A stretch of DNA of 64,000 nucleotides from the NCBI RefSeq assembly GCF_001458115.1, contig NZ_CZRP01000010.1:124001-188000 (forward strand), written 5' to 3'. Below, piece after piece: positions 40,518-49,686 of this stretch (position 1 is the first letter of the stretch; every line of letters begins with the position of its first letter). The position numbers were made by a program, and so were the translations under genes. The notes below the pieces were generated by a model, which did not search any database, was not told the DNA's origin, and saw only the letters and a program-made list of their open reading frames with translations. The DNA comes from Gracilibacillus massiliensis (GTDB lineage: Bacteria; Bacillota; Bacilli; Bacillales; Amphibacillaceae).

Positions 40518-42011
40518 TTATTTGTCAATCTCACTAAATACACCAACATAATTGGTTACATTATCCCCAGCATCCTTTAATATGCTGATCGATAACCATT
40601 GAGTATAAATTTCTCCATCTTTTCGTTTATTTATAATTTTGCCTTGCCAAATCTCTTTTTCTCTTATTTGTCGCCACATTTCGTTATAAAACTCTTCACT
40701 TTGTTCTCCAGAGCTTAAAACATTAGGATTTTCACCTAGCACATCCTCTTCCAGATAACCGGTGATCTTCGCGAATGCTTTATTGACCTTCGTGATTTTT
40801 CCATTTTCATCTGTCACTAAAATTCCTTGTCCCGCATTATTCACAATGTAATTTGATAAGTTTAATTTATCCGTATAGTACATCCAAATTATAATGATCA
40901 AGCTGGCAAGCGCAAATTGAGACAATGCCATAAAACCAATCGCATAATGACCGTTAATATCGTGGACAATTGTTAATATTATCGGTGGGAAAAATCCACC
41001 TAAACCACCCATTGCCGCCACTATACCATTGACAATCCCTGCTTGTTTTGAGAAATATAATGGCACTAGTTTAAAAATTGTACCATTTCCAACTCCAGAA
41101 AAGATTGCTACCGACAGGCTTCCGATTGTATAAAGCAAAATGGTTGGTGAAAATGATAATAAAATTCCAGAAACAGTTAGCCCTGCAAAGACAATCATTA
41201 ATACTTTGAATGGGTTGAATTTATCACCTAACCAGCCACCAACTGGTCTTAATAAGGTACACAAAGCAATGAATCCGGCTGTCCGTAAACCTGCATCTAC
41301 TTCTGTTAGTTGAAACTCGGAAACTAGAAAATTTGGTAAATAAACGGTTAAAGCAACAAAAGATCCGAATGTAAGAAAATAAAAGAAACTGAGAAACCAT
41401 AATTTATTGTTTTTATAGACACTCAATACTTGTTGTTTTAACGATGTGTCGACTTTCGGTTCGTTTCGATCGCCAAAAACAAAATTTAAAATCGCAAATA
41501 ATAATAAGGGAATAACAAATACAAAGACAGCAATACGCCAACCATACATTCCTGCAATAATAGGAGCCCCAAAGGATGTCACCGCGGTTCCAATGTTACC
41601 TACACCATAAATCCCGTTGACGAAACCATGTTTTTCTCTTGGATAATATTTTGGTAGAGATGTTACCCCTACAGAAAAAATCGCTCCCCCAATACCTAAA
41701 AATAAACCTGCAACAATTAAATCTGTAAAACTGTTAGCTATCCCTAGATAACCTACAGGTAAAATCAAAAACAATAGACTTAAAATAAAAAGTCCGCGTG
41801 CCCCAAATCGATTCGTATAAAAGCCTAATGGAACTCGCAACACCGACCCTAATATAACCGGGATTGCAGTAATCAATGAAATCTGACCGGCTGTTAATAT
41901 AATATCTTGTTTAATAAAACTCATTAATGATGAAAGTATCACCCAAACCATAAATCCAACAACTAAACTCAAAGTTTGTAATGGTAGCTGAAGGCCTTTT
42001 ACATTCTTCAT
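40518..42011 (-). CDS. narK: NarK-type nitrate/nitrite MFS transporter fused to a PAS domain
   Basis: Protein of 497 residues in two parts. Residues 1-385 are a twelve-helix major facilitator of the nitrate/nitrite porter group, with GIGGAIFSVGVTSLPKYYP and GVGNGTIFKLVPLYF as the two nitrate-signature helices and Arg in VLRVPLGFYTNRFGARG. Residues 390-497 form a cytoplasmic PAS domain (GILVTDENGKITKVNKAF, then TGYLEEDVLG and IWQGKIINKRKDGE). Usual NarK/NasA proteins of about 400 residues stop before this. No kinase or other output domain follows, so PAS may tune the transporter directly. GAGAGGA precedes the ATG. An Fnr-type site lies upstream. Confidence 0.88.
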   Translation of the reverse strand: MKNVKGLQLPLQTLSLVVGFMVWVILSSLMSFIKQDIILTAGQISLITAIPVILGSVLRVPLGFYTNRFGARGLFILSLLFLILPVGYLGIANSFTDLIVAGLFLGIGGAIFSVGVTSLPKYYPREKHGFVNGIYGVGNIGTAVTSFGAPIIAGMYGWRIAVFVFVIPLLLFAILNFVFGDRNEPKVDTSLKQQVLSVYKNNKLWFLSFFYFLTFGSFVALTVYLPNFLVSEFQLTEVDAGLRTAGFIALCTLLRPVGGWLGDKFNPFKVLMIVFAGLTVSGILLSFSPTILLYTIGSLSVAIFSGVGNGTIFKLVPLYFSKQAGIVNGIVAAMGGLGGFFPPIILTIVHDINGHYAIGFMALSQFALASLIIIIWMYYTDKLNLSNYIVNNAGQGILVTDENGKITKVNKAFAKITGYLEEDVLGENPNVLSSGEQSEEFYNEMWRQIREKEIWQGKIINKRKDGEIYTQWLSISILKDAGDNVTNYVGVFSEIDK

Positions 42012-42051
42012 TTAAACACATCCTCTCTATATCTACATCTCGTTACTCATT

Positions 42052-42057
42052 ATCATA
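42052..42057 (-). promoter_or_regulatory. -10 box of narK-PAS
   Basis: TATGAT on the minus strand predicts transcription from about 42045. No good -35 hexamer is seen, as expected of an activator-dependent promoter. Confidence 0.55.
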
Positions 42058-42076
42058 GCTGCTTTTGCTCTCAAAA

Positions 42077-42096
42077 TGTGTGATGTATTTCACACA
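42077..42096. promoter_or_regulatory. Fnr-type operator
   Basis: TGTGTGATGTATTTCACACA contains TGTGA-N6-TCACA, the Fnr consensus of Bacillus, with perfect arms. Its centre lies 41.5 bp upstream of the transcription start predicted for narK-PAS, the classical activator position. Confidence 0.75.
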
Positions 42097-42201
42097 AAGT
42101 CATTGAAAAGATTTTTTCTGGCTTGAATAATATCATCCGATTTCGATTAAAATGGTAGAATGGATTATTTTGTTACAATTATTTGAAGAATAGCCTTTAG
42201 C

Positions 42202-42240
42202 TTGACACTTCCACTACTATTTCATTTATAATTACAATTG
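42202..42240 (+). promoter_or_regulatory. ahpCF promoter with PerR-box-like half site
   Basis: TTGACA (42202-42207) and TATAAT (42227-42232) with a long 19-base spacer. The -10 overlaps TTATAATTACAATTG (42226-42240), which matches one half of the PerR box TTATAATNATTATAA perfectly and the other half poorly. Confidence 0.5.
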
Positions 42241-42314
42241 TTGTGTAATAGATACTTTTTGTTTATAAGGAGTATCAATAAAATATAAAGAATTTATCAA
42301 GGAGGACAATCATT

Positions 42315-42878
42315 ATGTCATTAATCGGAAAAGAAGTACTACCATTCCAGGCGGAGGCTTTTCGTCAAGGAGAATTTCTAGATGTTTCAGAAAACAATTT
42401 CAAAGGTAAATGGAGTATTGTTTGCTTTTATCCTGCAGACTTTACCTTCGTATGCCCAACAGAATTAGAAGATTTACAAAATCAATATGCAGAACTGCAA
42501 AAATTAGGTGTTGAGGTGTACTCTGTTTCCACTGATACACACTTTACGCATAAAGCTTGGCATGAAAGTTCAGATGCGATAGGAAAAATCGAGTATACAA
42601 TGATTGGTGATCCGTCACACGTTATTTCTCAAAACTTTGATGTGTTACGTGAAGATGCAGGTCTTGCAGATCGCGGTACTTTCATCATTGATCCAGATGG
42701 TATTATTCAAGCAGCAGAAATCAATGCAGAAGGTATTGGTCGTGACGCGAGCCAGCTTATCAACAAAATCAAAGCCGCTCAATACGTACGTAACAATCCT
42801 GGTGAAGTTTGCCCAGCTAAATGGGAAGAAGGAAGCGACACATTAAAGCCTAGTATCGATCTAGTTGGTAAAATATAA
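42315..42878 (+). CDS. ahpC: Alkyl hydroperoxide reductase subunit C (peroxiredoxin)
   Basis: Typical 2-Cys peroxiredoxin of 187 residues that reduces H2O2, alkyl peroxides and peroxynitrite. The peroxidatic cysteine is in [13 protein letters not shown] (about 47) and the resolving cysteine in GEVCPAKWE (about 165). The GGVG-like and C-terminal features are those of AhpC. AAGGAGG precedes the ATG. It forms an operon with ahpF, 15 bp downstream, and has a PerR-like half site at its promoter. Confidence 0.97.
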   Translation: MSLIGKEVLPFQAEAFRQGEFLDVSENNFKGKWSIVCFYPADFTFVCPTELEDLQNQYAELQKLGVEVYSVSTDTHFTHKAWHESSDAIGKIEYTMIGDPSHVISQNFDVLREDAGLADRGTFIIDPDGIIQAAEINAEGIGRDASQLINKIKAAQYVRNNPGEVCPAKWEEGSDTLKPSIDLVGKI

Positions 42879-42893
42879 GAAAGAAGGGTCTAA

Positions 42894-44420
42894 ATGCTTG
42901 ATCAAGAAATAAAATCACAACTACAAGAGTATTTGAAACTATTAGAGAATGATATCGTCATTAAGGCGAGTGTAGGTTCTGATGATGTTTCTAAAGAAGT
43001 AGACGAACTCGTAAATGAAATTACAAGCATGTCTGACAAAATTTCAATCGAACAAGGCTCTTTTGATCGCACACCAAGCTTTAGTATCAACCGTAAAGGT
43101 GAAGACTCTGGCGTAATATTCGCTGGTGTTCCGCTTGGACATGAATTCACATCCCTAGTGCTTGCACTCTTACAAGTAAGTGGTCGTGCACCTAAGGTCG
43201 ATGAAGCTACCATTGAACAAATTAAAAAGTTAGAAGGGCCATTACATTTTGAAACATATGTAAGTCTTTCTTGTCAAAAATGCCCGGATGTCGTACAAGC
43301 ATTAAACATTATGAGTGTCGTACATCCTGAGATCACACACACGATGGTAGAAGGATCTGCTTTCAAAGAGGAAGTAGAAAGTAAAGATGTAATGGCAGTG
43401 CCTTCTGTTTATTTAAATGGCGAGCAATTTGTCGATGGACGTCAAACACTTGAAAGTATTCTTGAAGAACTTGGAAGCAGTGTCGACATTTCTGAATTAA
43501 ATGAGAAAGAGCCTTATGATGTATTAGTTGTCGGCGGTGGTCCAGCTGGAGCCAGTGCAGCCATTTATGCAGCACGTAAAGGTATTCGTACTGGCATCGT
43601 AGCAGAACGATTCGGCGGCCAGGTCCAAGATACACTTGGTATTGAGAACTTCATTACCACTAAATATACTGAAGGACCAAAGCTTGTTGCTAATTTAGAA
43701 GAGCATGTGAATGATTACGACGTAGATATCATGAACTCTATGCGTGCCAAATCATTAGAAAAAAAAGACTTTTTCGAATTAGAACTAGAAAATGGTGCCA
43801 TGTTGAAAAGTAAGACACTTGTGCTATCAACAGGTGCTCGCTGGCGTAATATCGGCGTTCCTGGAGAAGCGGAATTCAAAAATAAAGGGGTAGCCTATTG
43901 TCCACACTGTGACGGCCCTATTTTTGAAGGTAAAGAGGTTGCCGTGATCGGTGGCGGTAACTCTGGCGTCGAAGCAGCGATTGACCTTGCCGGTATCGTT
44001 AAACATGTTACTGTATTGGAATTTTTACCAGAGTTGAAAGCAGACTCTGTACTGCAAGATCGTCTTCACAGTCTGCCGAATGTAACGGTTATTACAAATG
44101 CAAGAACTTCTGAGATTTATGGTTCAGACAAAGTTGAAGGACTTCGCTATGTAGACCGTGAATCAGAAGAAGAAATAGATATTGCTCTAGCAGGTGTATT
44201 CGTACAAATTGGTTTAGTGCCAAATACAGAGTGGCTTGAAGGAACACTTGAGCGAAACAAATTTGGTGAGATTATCGTTGATGAGCGCGGAACAACAAGC
44301 ATCCCTGGTGTATTCGCAGCAGGTGACTGCACGAATAGCGCTTATAAACAAATCATCATTTCAATGGGATCAGGTGCCACAGCAGCATTAGGCGCATTTG
44401 ATCACTTGATCCGAAATTAA
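42894..44420 (+). CDS. ahpF: Alkyl hydroperoxide reductase subunit F
   Basis: NADH:AhpC reductase of 508 residues. The N-terminal tandem thioredoxin-fold domain has the redox pair in SCQKCPD (about 130). The flavoprotein part, related to thioredoxin reductase, begins at [16 protein letters not shown] (about 212), with the second redox pair in YCPHCDGP (about 338), the NADH site [15 protein letters not shown] and the FAD tail [15 protein letters not shown]. It recharges AhpC. The ribosome site AAGAAGGG is moderate. The operon ends at a strong terminator. Confidence 0.96.
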   Translation: MLDQEIKSQLQEYLKLLENDIVIKASVGSDDVSKEVDELVNEITSMSDKISIEQGSFDRTPSFSINRKGEDSGVIFAGVPLGHEFTSLVLALLQVSGRAPKVDEATIEQIKKLEGPLHFETYVSLSCQKCPDVVQALNIMSVVHPEITHTMVEGSAFKEEVESKDVMAVPSVYLNGEQFVDGRQTLESILEELGSSVDISELNEKEPYDVLVVGGGPAGASAAIYAARKGIRTGIVAERFGGQVQDTLGIENFITTKYTEGPKLVANLEEHVNDYDVDIMNSMRAKSLEKKDFFELELENGAMLKSKTLVLSTGARWRNIGVPGEAEFKNKGVAYCPHCDGPIFEGKEVAVIGGGNSGVEAAIDLAGIVKHVTVLEFLPELKADSVLQDRLHSLPNVTVITNARTSEIYGSDKVEGLRYVDRESEEEIDIALAGVFVQIGLVPNTEWLEGTLERNKFGEIIVDERGTTSIPGVFAAGDCTNSAYKQIIISMGSGATAALGAFDHLIRN

Positions 44421-44430
44421 TTTAGTAATA

Positions 44431-44466
44431 AAAAGGTTGTCACTAGTATCGGTGACAACCTTTTTA
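44431..44466 (+). terminator. Terminator after ahpF
   Basis: AAAAGGTTGTCAC/GTGACAACCTTTTT stem with a T tract, immediately after the ahpF stop. Confidence 0.9.
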
Positions 44467-44661
44467 TTATGGACAAAATATACGATTTTGAAGTTTTTTG
44501 TCCGTAAGATCTATTATTATGGACAAAAAATCTAGTAATAACACAATTTTGTCCGCAAGATGTATTCTTACGGACAAAAACTAAAATTTTTCTCAAAACT
44601 GTCCATAAGATTCATTCTTATGGACAAAATCTTCTCATCAAGCCTATTTTTGTCCGTAAGA
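44466..44661. repeat. Alternating GGACAAAA/TTTTGTCC hairpin array, period 50-51 bp
   Basis: GGACAAAA starts at 44471, 44521, 44572 and 44622; the complementary TTTTGTCC words have GTCC at 44500, 44551, 44601 and 44652. Each unit is a hairpin of about 35 bases, and neighbours are joined by short palindromes such as GTCCGTAAGAT/ATTCTTACGGAC. It fills the gap between the convergent ahpF and Gfo/Idh genes. Confidence 0.85.
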
Positions 44662-44670
44662 ATTTACATA

Positions 44671-45657
44671 TCACTTATGATCAGCTGGAAATTCTAGACC
44701 TATTTCAGCTCGTGCTTGATCCAATATCCGCATTGTTGCTAATGAATGCTCCCATGTATTAACATCATTTTCTGTTTTTCCGTTCTCTATAGTTTCAATA
44801 AACGATTTTGCTTCATAATACATCGTTTTTTCTTCCTGACCAGTATCTAAAACTTCTTCAGTGCCATCGTGATAAACGATTTTCACATCATTCATATCAG
44901 AAAACTTCCCAATAACAATAGATCCTTTTTCCCCTTGTATTTCAGATGGAAGAGAAGAATTCGTGATTTTCGAGAACATGGCTACACCATTTAAATCAGG
45001 ATAGTCTACTGTAACCGTTCCTTCTCCATCCACACCAGATTCCAGCATATAAGCGGTGGCTTTTACACGGGTTGGTGCTCCAAATAAAGCTACCATCGGG
45101 TAAAGACAATAAACCCCAATATCCATTAGCGATCCATTCGATAATTCTGGTTTAAAAGCATTTAATACGATACCTTCTTTATATTTATCATAGCGTGAAG
45201 AGTATTGACAGAAGTTCGCTACATAACGACGAACAGGACCAATTTTATCAAGGCTATCTTTTATTAGCTTGAAGTTAGGAACATGTGTTGTTTTCATCGC
45301 TTCCATTAAGGTTACGTTATTTTTCTTAGCGGTTTGGATCATTTGCAAAACCTCTCGTTCATTTGAAGCAAAAGGTTTCTCAACAATCACATGTTTTCCG
45401 CCATTCATACAAGTAATCGCATGGTCACTATGCAGGGCAGTTGGTGATGCAATATAGACCGCATCGATTGAGTCGCTATTCGCGAAAGTTTCCACATCTG
45501 TAAATATTGTTTCTACTTGATATTTACTAGCAAATTCTTCAGCTTTCTCTTCTGTCCTTGAATAGACAGCATTTAATTCAAAATTTTCTAATTTACTTGC
45601 ACCATCAATAAAACGATCTGTAATCCAATTTGTTCCGATAACTCCGAATTTAATCAT
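44671..45657 (-). CDS. Gfo/Idh/MocA family oxidoreductase
   Basis: NAD(P)-dependent sugar or polyol dehydrogenase of 328 residues. The Rossmann fold begins FGVIGTNWITDRFIDGA; the EKPFA motif (VIVEKPFASNE, about 93-103), with its catalytic Lys, is intact, as are the C-terminal beta-sheet elements (SLMDIGVYCLYPMVALFG). Possible substrates are myo-inositol, scyllo-inositol or a glucose derivative; the sequence does not decide. GGAGGTACC precedes the ATG. It lies between the ahpF-side hairpin array and yerC, with no sugar genes beside it. Confidence 0.88.
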   Translation of the reverse strand: MIKFGVIGTNWITDRFIDGASKLENFELNAVYSRTEEKAEEFASKYQVETIFTDVETFANSDSIDAVYIASPTALHSDHAITCMNGGKHVIVEKPFASNEREVLQMIQTAKKNNVTLMEAMKTTHVPNFKLIKDSLDKIGPVRRYVANFCQYSSRYDKYKEGIVLNAFKPELSNGSLMDIGVYCLYPMVALFGAPTRVKATAYMLESGVDGEGTVTVDYPDLNGVAMFSKITNSSLPSEIQGEKGSIVIGKFSDMNDVKIVYHDGTEEVLDTGQEEKTMYYEAKSFIETIENGKTENDVNTWEHSLATMRILDQARAEIGLEFPADHK

Positions 45658-45729
45658 CTGGGTACCTCCATCTTCACTGTTTTATACACTTCGAAAAAGA
45701 GTACCTTAAATAAGGCACTCTTGATTATT

Positions 45730-46035
45730 CTACTCCTGTTGTTCATCTTCCTTTAACCGGTCCAACACAATACGATAGCCATCATTACCATATGCTAAGC
45801 ATCGCTTGACACGTGAAATCGTTGTGGTTGATGCACTCGACTCTTTGGCAATTGCCGTATAGGTTTGTCCTTCATCCAACATTTTGGCAACATGCAATCG
45901 TTGTGCAAGGGATTGAACTTCATTCATGGTTGCAATATCATCAAAAAAGCGATAGCATTCTTCGCGATTTTTTAGTGTTAACATAGCATCAAATAATTGA
46001 TCTAATTGTTTGCCACGCAATTTATCGATTTGCAT
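45730..46035 (-). CDS. yerC: YerC/YecD family TrpR-related regulator
   Basis: Small DNA-binding protein of 101 residues, all helical, in the TrpR superfamily. The helix-turn-helix reads AKMLDEGQTYTAIAKESSASTTTISR with a preceding dimerisation region. Its targets are unknown. The ATG at 46035 is chosen because GGAGAGGTG lies just upstream; a GTG three codons earlier overlaps that site. It follows yerB by 18 bp, as in B. subtilis. Confidence 0.9.
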   Translation of the reverse strand: MQIDKLRGKQLDQLFDAMLTLKNREECYRFFDDIATMNEVQSLAQRLHVAKMLDEGQTYTAIAKESSASTTTISRVKRCLAYGNDGYRIVLDRLKEDEQQE

Positions 46036-46053
46036 GGTATACACCTCTCCTTT

Positions 46054-47106
46054 TTATTCCGTTTCACTAGATAGTTGAACACCATCAATACCAGGGCTAG
46101 TAGGGATAACGTTTACCCATGTTTGACCTGAAACAAACGGAACAGGCTCTCCATCTTTCGTTGGGATTATTCTACCATCAATTCGCTCCCATTGCACGTG
46201 TTGCACTTTACCTTGCTGTAGTAATAAAGCATTCCCACCAGATTCCAAATCAATTTCACGACGACCGGCATCATCGATCACTTGGTGTGGCGTCTCCATA
46301 ATTAAGACATTTTCAAGCATGATAGGTGTACTATCTGTCTTTTCTACTGTTTGTACTCCATCACTATATCGTTCGTAACTTTTCTTTTCTTGATCATAGA
46401 CGTATCTTACCGAATAATTACTATAACTAAATTGCACATCTGTAGCAGTTTCCCCTTCTGATGCTTGATCTTCCTCGATAAAAGTAAGGGGCTGATACTC
46501 TGCTTCTAAAGGATACTCTTGTTCTTCTGCGCGCTGATAAATTCCATCAAATAATGCGTATGAGTTGTGAGGAGCAACGCGATCACTTGAACGTTCAAAT
46601 AATACTTTGTCATTATCGTAATACATACCGTTCAAACCTTGTGCTGCACCGTTTTGGATCATATCTTCAATAAAGTTCGCTGCCCCATGATAGACATAAA
46701 TAGCATTATAATCATCGGCTAAATTAAAATAATAGGGTCTTGCACTACGAACAGGTCCTACTCGTTCAGGAATGTCACTTTGAAAAATCGCCATTAATCT
46801 GGTAATGTTTCCTTCAGCTAAGATTTCAAAAACAGTATCTGCTTGCGAAAGACCTGTTTGTGGTCTAGCTTTTGGGTGATTATTTACCATCACAGCAATC
46901 ATTCGGTCCGTTACTTTTTCTTCTGCTTCCATACCAGTTAACGGATAAATATGTTCTGGTGTCGATGGTTTTTCTGGCTCTTCAAGTTCTTCTTCTACCT
47001 CTTCCACTGGCTCTTCTTCAGGTTCAGGCTCTGTAGTTGTTTCATCATCAGAACAAGCAACTAAAGAAAAAAGTAAAATAAAAATAACGAATAATAACTT
47101 CTTCAT
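46054..47106 (-). CDS. yerB: YerB-like lipoprotein (DUF3048)
   Basis: Lipoprotein of 350 residues. The signal peptide (MKKLLFVIFILLFSLVACS) ends in the lipobox LVAC, then a Glu/Pro-rich linker (about 20-60) and two DUF3048 domains: PLTGM and MVNNHPKARPQTGLSQADTV in the first, and a C-terminal part with VNVIPTS. No biochemical role is known to me; homologues are widespread in Bacillaceae and conserved next to yerC. The ATG at 47106 gives a standard signal peptide with GGTGG upstream. Confidence 0.9.
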   Translation of the reverse strand: MKKLLFVIFILLFSLVACSDDETTTEPEPEEEPVEEVEEELEEPEKPSTPEHIYPLTGMEAEEKVTDRMIAVMVNNHPKARPQTGLSQADTVFEILAEGNITRLMAIFQSDIPERVGPVRSARPYYFNLADDYNAIYVYHGAANFIEDMIQNGAAQGLNGMYYDNDKVLFERSSDRVAPHNSYALFDGIYQRAEEQEYPLEAEYQPLTFIEEDQASEGETATDVQFSYSNYSVRYVYDQEKKSYERYSDGVQTVEKTDSTPIMLENVLIMETPHQVIDDAGRREIDLESGGNALLLQQGKVQHVQWERIDGRIIPTKDGEPVPFVSGQTWVNVIPTSPGIDGVQLSSETE

Positions 47107-47144
47107 CTGTCTGCCACCTTTTTCATTGTATGTAGAAATCAAAG

Positions 47145-47172
47145 ATCGGCATACACTTCAATGCATGCCGAT
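47145..47172 (-). terminator. Terminator after yerA
   Basis: Stem ATCGGCAT/ATGCCGAT in the gap between yerA and yerB; the U tract after it is poor. Confidence 0.5.
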
Positions 47173-47198
47173 TTAACTATTATTAGTATAACAAAAAT

Positions 47199-48941
47199 TT
47201 AACGCATAATCGCCGGAAATAAAATATCTTTTTTCTTCACATCGATAATTCCTAATGGTGTTATCCGGACGAAAGGTAAATGCATCGATGATAGAAACAA
47301 CAAATTATATGGCGGATCTTGATACTGATAGCCATGATCAATCAAAATATCTTTCATTCGCTGATCTTCCACCATGAGATCCGGCATACTACCGTCATAC
47401 ATCATTCCAGCGATTGTTAGTGGCAATTCGAAAATGACCTCTCCTTCATGAACTAATACAATACCGCCACCCATTTCCTTCATTCTTGAAAAGGCAAGTA
47501 ATAAATCAGATTTACTTTTGCCGATTAAAACAATATCTCCTGTGAGCGAATAGGAGCTAGCCAGTCCTCCAAGTGTTTTGGTAAACCCTTTGATAATCGT
47601 ATTCACGCGCCAATCACCTTCGCGGTCTACTAACATCAAAAAAGATTCATCTGTAGAATTAATAATTTTTTCCGTATTCGCATCAATAGCAATCGGATAT
47701 GGTTTCATAATGACGTCATTCACCATTTTCAGTCCGACAGGCATCGAAAATTGTAAATCACGTTCAGTTAACTGCCAGTCTAATTCAAGTTTACCTAATC
47801 CATATTTTTTCCAATCAATAGCCACGTCTTGATTCACTAATTTACCGTCTTTTTTGAGCCACTTTCCTTTTGCTAACACCGATTCAGGGGTGGCATTATC
47901 AGATGATGTCAATATATTTAAATGGGCAACACGTCCAGGGGCAATTCCGCCCAGCCTTTCCTCTAAATGAAATTGTTCCGCAGCATTATACGTCCCCATC
48001 ATATAAGCTTCAATCTCCGGCACACCACTATCAATAGCGATTTGAATACACTGATTAATAATACCATTTTTATAAAAGGCAGGTGTCGAACCATCTGTTG
48101 TCATCGTTAAGAAATCATAAGAGTTTATCCCTAGCTCCTGTAACTCTACTAACAATTTCTCTAAATCTGGTCGAACCGAGGAATTACGCAAACCTACCCG
48201 GTAGCCCATTGAGATACGATTAAAGACTTCCTCTCCAGATAATGCTTCATGATCAGAGCTTACACCTAACAGTTTTAATTTTACTAAGGTTTTCTCTGAG
48301 GCACCTGGAAAATGTCCTTCAACAGGCTTTCTTAGTCGTTTTGCTTCTTGCATCCAGTATAAAATACGATCATCATCTCGTAATACTTGTGGCCATGCTG
48401 TTAACTCTCCACCTTGTACGACAGCCTCATGTTGTAACCATGCATGAACTTCTTCATCATTAAAAATTTCTTGTTCTTCATTTATTTCGGACTGTGAATC
48501 AAAACGCGCCCACCAATACATTGATACCGGTAATTTCATGAAATCTTCCAGTAATGTAAACGCTTTCTCTCTATTTGTTAAATAAAGCCATGGTAAGTTG
48601 TCATTCATCAATGTTGTTGTTCCTGTTTGTCCGGCATACATAGCTAGTTCATATGGGTTATAAAGTTGAAATGGATGTGCGTGTGGTTCGATATAACCTG
48701 GCACGATAAATTTCCCTGTGCAATCAACAACCTCAACATCCACAAGTGATTCAGGTAATCTGCTGCCCACATATACAATACGATCGTTATATATCCAAAT
48801 ATGTGCTTCCAACCATTTTCGCATAAAGACATTCAGATAATAAGCATTTTTTAATACCAAGGTTGGCTGCTCTTTCTCATCAATTACAGCTACTTGCTTA
48901 CGAATTTCTTTGTTACGCCATCTATATAAATGATCATTCAT
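47199..48941 (-). CDS. yerA: Adenine deaminase-like amidohydrolase YerA
   Basis: Amidohydrolase of 580 residues related to adenine deaminase (AdeC), which deaminates adenine to hypoxanthine. Metal ligands are seen in YIEPHAHP (about 85), with further His and Asp in VEGHFPGAS and MTTDGST; the C-terminal deaminase-like domain carries LGGLASSYSLTGDIVLIGKS. The length equals B. subtilis YerA as recalled. Whether it uses adenine is unknown. The ATG at 48941 follows GAGGAG. Its position near the pur operon fits a purine salvage link. Confidence 0.88.
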   Translation of the reverse strand: MNDHLYRWRNKEIRKQVAVIDEKEQPTLVLKNAYYLNVFMRKWLEAHIWIYNDRIVYVGSRLPESLVDVEVVDCTGKFIVPGYIEPHAHPFQLYNPYELAMYAGQTGTTTLMNDNLPWLYLTNREKAFTLLEDFMKLPVSMYWWARFDSQSEINEEQEIFNDEEVHAWLQHEAVVQGGELTAWPQVLRDDDRILYWMQEAKRLRKPVEGHFPGASEKTLVKLKLLGVSSDHEALSGEEVFNRISMGYRVGLRNSSVRPDLEKLLVELQELGINSYDFLTMTTDGSTPAFYKNGIINQCIQIAIDSGVPEIEAYMMGTYNAAEQFHLEERLGGIAPGRVAHLNILTSSDNATPESVLAKGKWLKKDGKLVNQDVAIDWKKYGLGKLELDWQLTERDLQFSMPVGLKMVNDVIMKPYPIAIDANTEKIINSTDESFLMLVDREGDWRVNTIIKGFTKTLGGLASSYSLTGDIVLIGKSKSDLLLAFSRMKEMGGGIVLVHEGEVIFELPLTIAGMMYDGSMPDLMVEDQRMKDILIDHGYQYQDPPYNLLFLSSMHLPFVRITPLGIIDVKKKDILFPAIMR

Positions 48942-49035
48942 TATAATCTCCTCATCTTCTTTTTCATTTCCTTTTATTTTATCACGTATTGATAGCGTTT
49001 GCATTGTGATTTATTTACAAAATTATGACTATTTT

Positions 49036-49686
49036 TTAGGCAGATTTACGTAAAAAAAGTAACATAATAAATGATACGACAATAATAGACAATACCCATG
49101 CCCACGCTAACGTCATTTTGTTGGATTCAAAGGCTACGTATATCGCCATCGGGATCGTTTGAGTCCGACCTGGAATATTACCAGCAAACATTAAAGTTGC
49201 CCCAAATTCTCCTAATGCTCGTGCAAAACTAAGAATTATCCCAGACAAAATAGACTTTTGGATGAGTGGAAGTGTAATAAAACGAAAGACCTTCCATTCG
49301 TTAGCACCATCTACTCTAGCGGCGTCTTCAATGTGTCGATCGACAAAGGATAGACCCGTTTTGACCGACTGATACATTAATGGAAAAGCAACAATTACTG
49401 CGGCAATTACTGCGGCCCAAATGGTAAACATCAGCGTTTGATTTAAAAGCAGATTTGTCATTTTACCTAATACCCCATTTTGACCAAATAGCATGATTAG
49501 GATAAAGCCAATCACAGTTGGTGGCAAAACAATCGGTAATAATAGTAATGTTTCGATCCAAACTTTCCCTTTGAATTGTTTCCTTGCCATTAAAAAGGCA
49601 ACGGTAATCCCAATTGTAGAAACAATGATTAATGCAATAAGAGACACGGTTACAGATAATTTAATTGGTTGAAAAAATGCTTCCAT
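49036..49686 (-). CDS. modB: Molybdate ABC transporter permease ModB
   Basis: Membrane permease of 216 residues with about five helices. The ABC-coupling motif EAA-G is DAARVDGANEWKVFRFITLPLI (about 138-160). FARALGEFGATLMFAGNIPG, the family-specific substrate-gate segment, is present. It imports molybdate with ModA. No ModC ATPase gene is adjacent, as in the yvgLM locus of B. subtilis, so an ATPase from elsewhere must be used. It overlaps modA by 26 bp. Confidence 0.93.
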   Translation of the reverse strand: MEAFFQPIKLSVTVSLIALIIVSTIGITVAFLMARKQFKGKVWIETLLLLPIVLPPTVIGFILIMLFGQNGVLGKMTNLLLNQTLMFTIWAAVIAAVIVAFPLMYQSVKTGLSFVDRHIEDAARVDGANEWKVFRFITLPLIQKSILSGIILSFARALGEFGATLMFAGNIPGRTQTIPMAIYVAFESNKMTLAWAWVLSIIVVSFIMLLFLRKSA

